From assembly GCA_027450145.1 (NCBI GenBank), contig DAIDKH010000011.1, positions 1 through 64,000 of the forward strand: DNA of 64,000 bases, given 5' to 3'. This document shows, one piece after another, positions 61,642 to 64,000 of the stretch. Source of the stretch: Chthonomonadaceae bacterium (GTDB lineage: Bacteria > Armatimonadota > Chthonomonadetes > Chthonomonadales > Chthonomonadaceae). Numbering within the stretch: the stretch's first letter is position 1; the number at the start of each line of letters is the position of its first letter. The translations under genes were made by a program, and so were the position numbers. The notes beneath the pieces were generated by a model. That model was not told the DNA's origin. It ran no database searches and saw only the letters and a list, made by a program, of their open reading frames with translations.

Positions 61642-63249
61642 TTAAGGAACCACAAACGAACTGATTGGACTTACTGAGTACGAGTACCCTACCGTTGGTG
61701 ACGTAGTTGGGGGAGTATATTGCGCAATTACGTCCCAATAATATGTACCTGGCGACAACGTCGAAGTTAGTGCGTAACTTGTGGAAGGCGCGTTAACTGC
61801 CTGGCTGATGATCGGTGCCACGCCATCCGTTGTCGACTGATAACCGGGGTACTGACTGTACACATTCACCGTGTAACCACCTGCATTGGCTACTGAGGCC
61901 CACGAAAGAACCGGTGAAGAAGACGTCTGCGCGCCTGCGGCTGGGGCGATCAGCGTCTCTGGATCTAGTGGACTAACCTGCATGGTTGATGAGGCTAGAG
62001 CTGTACCTTCAGTACCATTTGCAGGGAACAAAACTGTATCCAGTGGTGCAACATTGTAAAAGTACACAGTATCCGGAGTAAGTGCCGGGTCTACATCTGC
62101 ATACCGGTCAGCGAGTGGATCGCGCAGCAGCGCCTCGCTAAAGAAGTGGGCATTATCGCCATCAGATCTCAGGATATCGAAGCCCAATAGGTTGCTGATC
62201 TGCTGGTAATTCCAGAAGATGTCCCCTTCCACAATGCTACCCGCTGGTGTAGCTCGTCCAGCTGCTCTTGACTTCGCGTACTGTAGCGACACCTTTGAAG
62301 GAAGGGCAGCATGTCGAGTGGAGAAGGAGATTCCCTGCTTCTGAAGCATGAACTGTTTAATGCTCTGGTAGGCCTGCAGCTCCGCAGCAACCCCTGCTCC
62401 ACGGTTTGGAACCGATGGAATAGTAAACATTGACGCGTTGAGAGCCTGCACGGCGCCAATGGTGCTGCCAGTGCTGGTCGGCTGAAGTGAAAAGTTTAGC
62501 GTGGTCGTTTGCCCAGCCGTAAATGTGATGTTCGACTGAGTCTGGTTGATGTGCCCAGCAAACGACGCAGTCGCCGTGTAAATCTCAGGCTGTGCCTTAC
62601 CGTCTGCCGTCACAGTCGGTAAGGTAGGAATATTGAAGTGGCCGTTTGAGTCGGTATATGATACGAACGAGCTAAGGTTTGTGAAATATACATTTCCGCT
62701 CGTGTCTGAGACTGGTCCCGGGGCAATAAACACCCTCGCCCCGGCGAGCGGCACTCCACTAGTATCGGTAACCGTGCCTGTTGCAGTCGCCTGCTGAGAC
62801 GTTGGCGACAGCGTGACATGAGCGTTGGATGTGGGACCAAGGCCATTGAAAACCTCCACCACATTCTTCCCGCTCCATTGCGTACCGTTTATGTTGGCCG
62901 TGGCCGTTATAGGAACAACAATAGAATTGCTGCCAGCGGGCACAGTTACCGCAGGGAAGACATAATCGCCTTCTTGTGTCGAGGTGGCTGAATTACCAGC
63001 TCCATTAACAGACGCGCCTACGATTGGAGAACCGTTAACGTCGGCTATGGTACCCGCCAACTGGTTGGTGCTGGACGTGGTCGAGCCGCCGTTCCCTCCG
63101 CCTCCCGATGGATTCGTGGGCGTAACCGTGCCTGAGGATCCGCTGCCGCATCCCGCGATGAGCAGCGCCAGTGCACACCCTGCACTTACCCTGGTTGCAC
63201 TTACGCCGAGCCGTCGCGCTCGAACACAGGCATTGAGGTATTTCTTCAC
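61642..63249 (-). CDS. Lipoprotein with carboxypeptidase-regulatory-like and fibronectin-like domains
   Basis: A 535-residue lipoprotein. The signal peptide leads to the lipobox IAGC (CALALLIAGCGSGSSG) and a Gly/Ser linker. Carboxypeptidase-regulatory-like modules follow (NQLAGTIADVNGSPIVGASVNGAGNSATSTQEGDYVFP and TGTVTDTSGVPLAGARVFIAPG). The C-terminal part (about 440-535) has fibronectin-like strands (APAAGAQTSSSPVLSWASVANAGGYTVNVYSQYPG). The start is GTG 63249, preceded by GGGAG. It is upstream of the 1103-residue protein by about 107 bp on the same strand. A surface role in attachment or sugar handling is a guess. Confidence 0.65.
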   Translation of the reverse strand: MKKYLNACVRARRLGVSATRVSAGCALALLIAGCGSGSSGTVTPTNPSGGGGNGGSTTSSTNQLAGTIADVNGSPIVGASVNGAGNSATSTQEGDYVFPAVTVPAGSNSIVVPITATANINGTQWSGKNVVEVFNGLGPTSNAHVTLSPTSQQATATGTVTDTSGVPLAGARVFIAPGPVSDTSGNVYFTNLSSFVSYTDSNGHFNIPTLPTVTADGKAQPEIYTATASFAGHINQTQSNITFTAGQTTTLNFSLQPTSTGSTIGAVQALNASMFTIPSVPNRGAGVAAELQAYQSIKQFMLQKQGISFSTRHAALPSKVSLQYAKSRAAGRATPAGSIVEGDIFWNYQQISNLLGFDILRSDGDNAHFFSEALLRDPLADRYADVDPALTPDTVYFYNVAPLDTVLFPANGTEGTALASSTMQVSPLDPETLIAPAAGAQTSSSPVLSWASVANAGGYTVNVYSQYPGYQSTTDGVAPIISQAVNAPSTSYALTSTLSPGTYYWDVIAQYTPPTTSPTVGYSYSVSPISSFVVP

Positions 63250-63300
63250 TATTCGCTCCCTACCAATAATTCAATATCCAAATTAACCACGGCTACCCAA

Positions 63301-63930
63301 CTACGGCGTGACATTGTCGGTTCCGGTAGCTGAATATCCATCGTGCACTGAATCGTCCTCGGATATAGACGCGACGTCCACAGGCTTAGCACTAAGAGTG
63401 ATGCCACCCAGTACGCCGTTTATAAACTTCCCGGAATTCTCCGTGCTGTACTTCTTGGCCAGTTCAACGGCCTCGTTAATAACAATTCCAGGGGCGTTCT
63501 GCTCCTTAAGAAGCTCATAACATGCTAATCGCAATATGTTTCTATCAACCGCTGCCTGCCGCTCCATCGCCCAGTGCTGAGTTTGGCATTTGATAGCGGC
63601 GTCGATCTCGGGAAGGTTTGCATCCACCCCGCGTACCAAGGAATAGCAATACGCCGCCGTACCCAAATAATCCGACAAACACTCTTTAACGGTTTCACCA
63701 GCACGAGCAAACTGGCAGCGTTGATTACTCGCCCATTCCGTCTGAATGTCATTCAACACCTGTGCCGCTGTATTTACGGGGGCAGCGAGACAGGAATCAA
63801 TCCATTTTCGCGCAGTAATCCGCGCCATCTTCCGCACATGAGCGTCCAGTACATTGGCGAACTTTTCACGGAGGTCGTCCACCAGAACCGGTATATAGCT
63901 TTGCTCTTTAGGACTGGCGGCAGCCAACAT
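63301..63930 (-). CDS. nusB: Transcription antitermination factor NusB (with N-terminal extension)
   Basis: Binds boxA RNA with S10 to promote antitermination in rRNA operons. The C-terminal half is characteristic: QAAVDRNILRLACYELLKEQNAPGIVINEAVELAKKYSTENSGKFINGVLGG. The canonical N-terminus appears to be at MARITARKWIDSC, near base 63828. However, the open frame continues upstream through an ATG at 63930 and off the window edge with protein-like sequence (KRLFPYRSLSDLLNGE). Normal NusB is about 140 residues; this one is at least 209 and may be longer or a fusion. A 30-residue acidic tail also follows the NusB core. Confidence 0.8.
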   Translation of the reverse strand: MLAAASPKEQSYIPVLVDDLREKFANVLDAHVRKMARITARKWIDSCLAAPVNTAAQVLNDIQTEWASNQRCQFARAGETVKECLSDYLGTAAYCYSLVRGVDANLPEIDAAIKCQTQHWAMERQAAVDRNILRLACYELLKEQNAPGIVINEAVELAKKYSTENSGKFINGVLGGITLSAKPVDVASISEDDSVHDGYSATGTDNVTP

Positions 63931-64000
63931 TTCGCCGTTTAAGAGGTCGCTTAGCGATCGATAAGGGAAGAGACGTTTGGCGGATGTAGCAGGAAGTTGA

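Noticed and set aside
1-64000. CRISPR arrays, insertion sequences or prophage
   Set aside because: No regularly spaced repeats, transposases, integrases or phage structural genes were seen.

Overview
The window reads as a chromosome segment of a free-living, double-membraned bacterium, most probably Armatimonadota. The phylum is inferred from a combination of genes, not from a marker alignment. There is a UBact-type (Pup-like) proteasome locus, a DUF1559 pseudopilin, a TolC-type outer-membrane channel, a galT-type Leloir gene and a CcrM-type methyltransferase. No CRISPR array, prophage or insertion sequence is visible. Genes are closely packed, and housekeeping operons alternate with secreted or surface proteins.

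Layout. 1-2743: end of a nucleoside-type ABC importer operon. 2781-3350: folE. 3381-5345: a degenerate glycoside-hydrolase-like protein. 5362-10779: a cell-wall operon on the minus strand (class A PBP, ftsE, ftsX, M23 peptidase). 10895-14330: cyclophilin, diverging from ccrM, pth, a 52-codon protein and galT. 14341-18352: a membrane-anchored protein, an XPB/Ssl2-like protein and a Gfo/Idh oxidoreductase. 18406-21724: marR, tolC and an ABC ATPase. 21877-24459: rplJ-rplL with an L10 leader, then an Eis-like acetyltransferase. 24765-30054: a zinc alcohol dehydrogenase and a cheW-cheA-HDOD operon. 30139-33864: pseudopilin, lipoprotein, Hsp20, MsrB and an esterase.

34066-42829 is the most distinctive block. 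On the minus strand the order is arc/mpa, dop, ubact, psmB, psmA, pafA, the same order as the actinobacterial Pup-proteasome locus. The modifier is 62 residues long and ends in RYRQRSGQ. A Clp-family AAA+ protein ends 24 bp from pafA on the opposite strand. Its first ATPase domain keeps the nucleotide-binding motifs but has lost the pore loop. Its second has lost the nucleotide-binding motifs but keeps the pore loop and an IGL tripeptide like the ClpP-docking loop. UBact proteasome loci are already described; the partly dead Clp neighbour is the less familiar part.

43108-64000: a secreted DUF4038-like protein, then the run SRP RNA-dnaX-ybaB-recR-pdxS, then helD. Next is a broken secreted-protein gene whose frame is interrupted by three TGA codons and one frameshift. 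It is followed by tRNA-Ser(CGA)-rluD, a degenerate-kinase/receiver protein, three secreted or lipid-anchored proteins with carboxypeptidase-regulatory-like and FlgD-like modules, and nusB at the right edge.

Starts were reassigned where a ribosome binding site or family alignment supports a shorter form. Functions come from motifs and recalled family features; no database search was possible.
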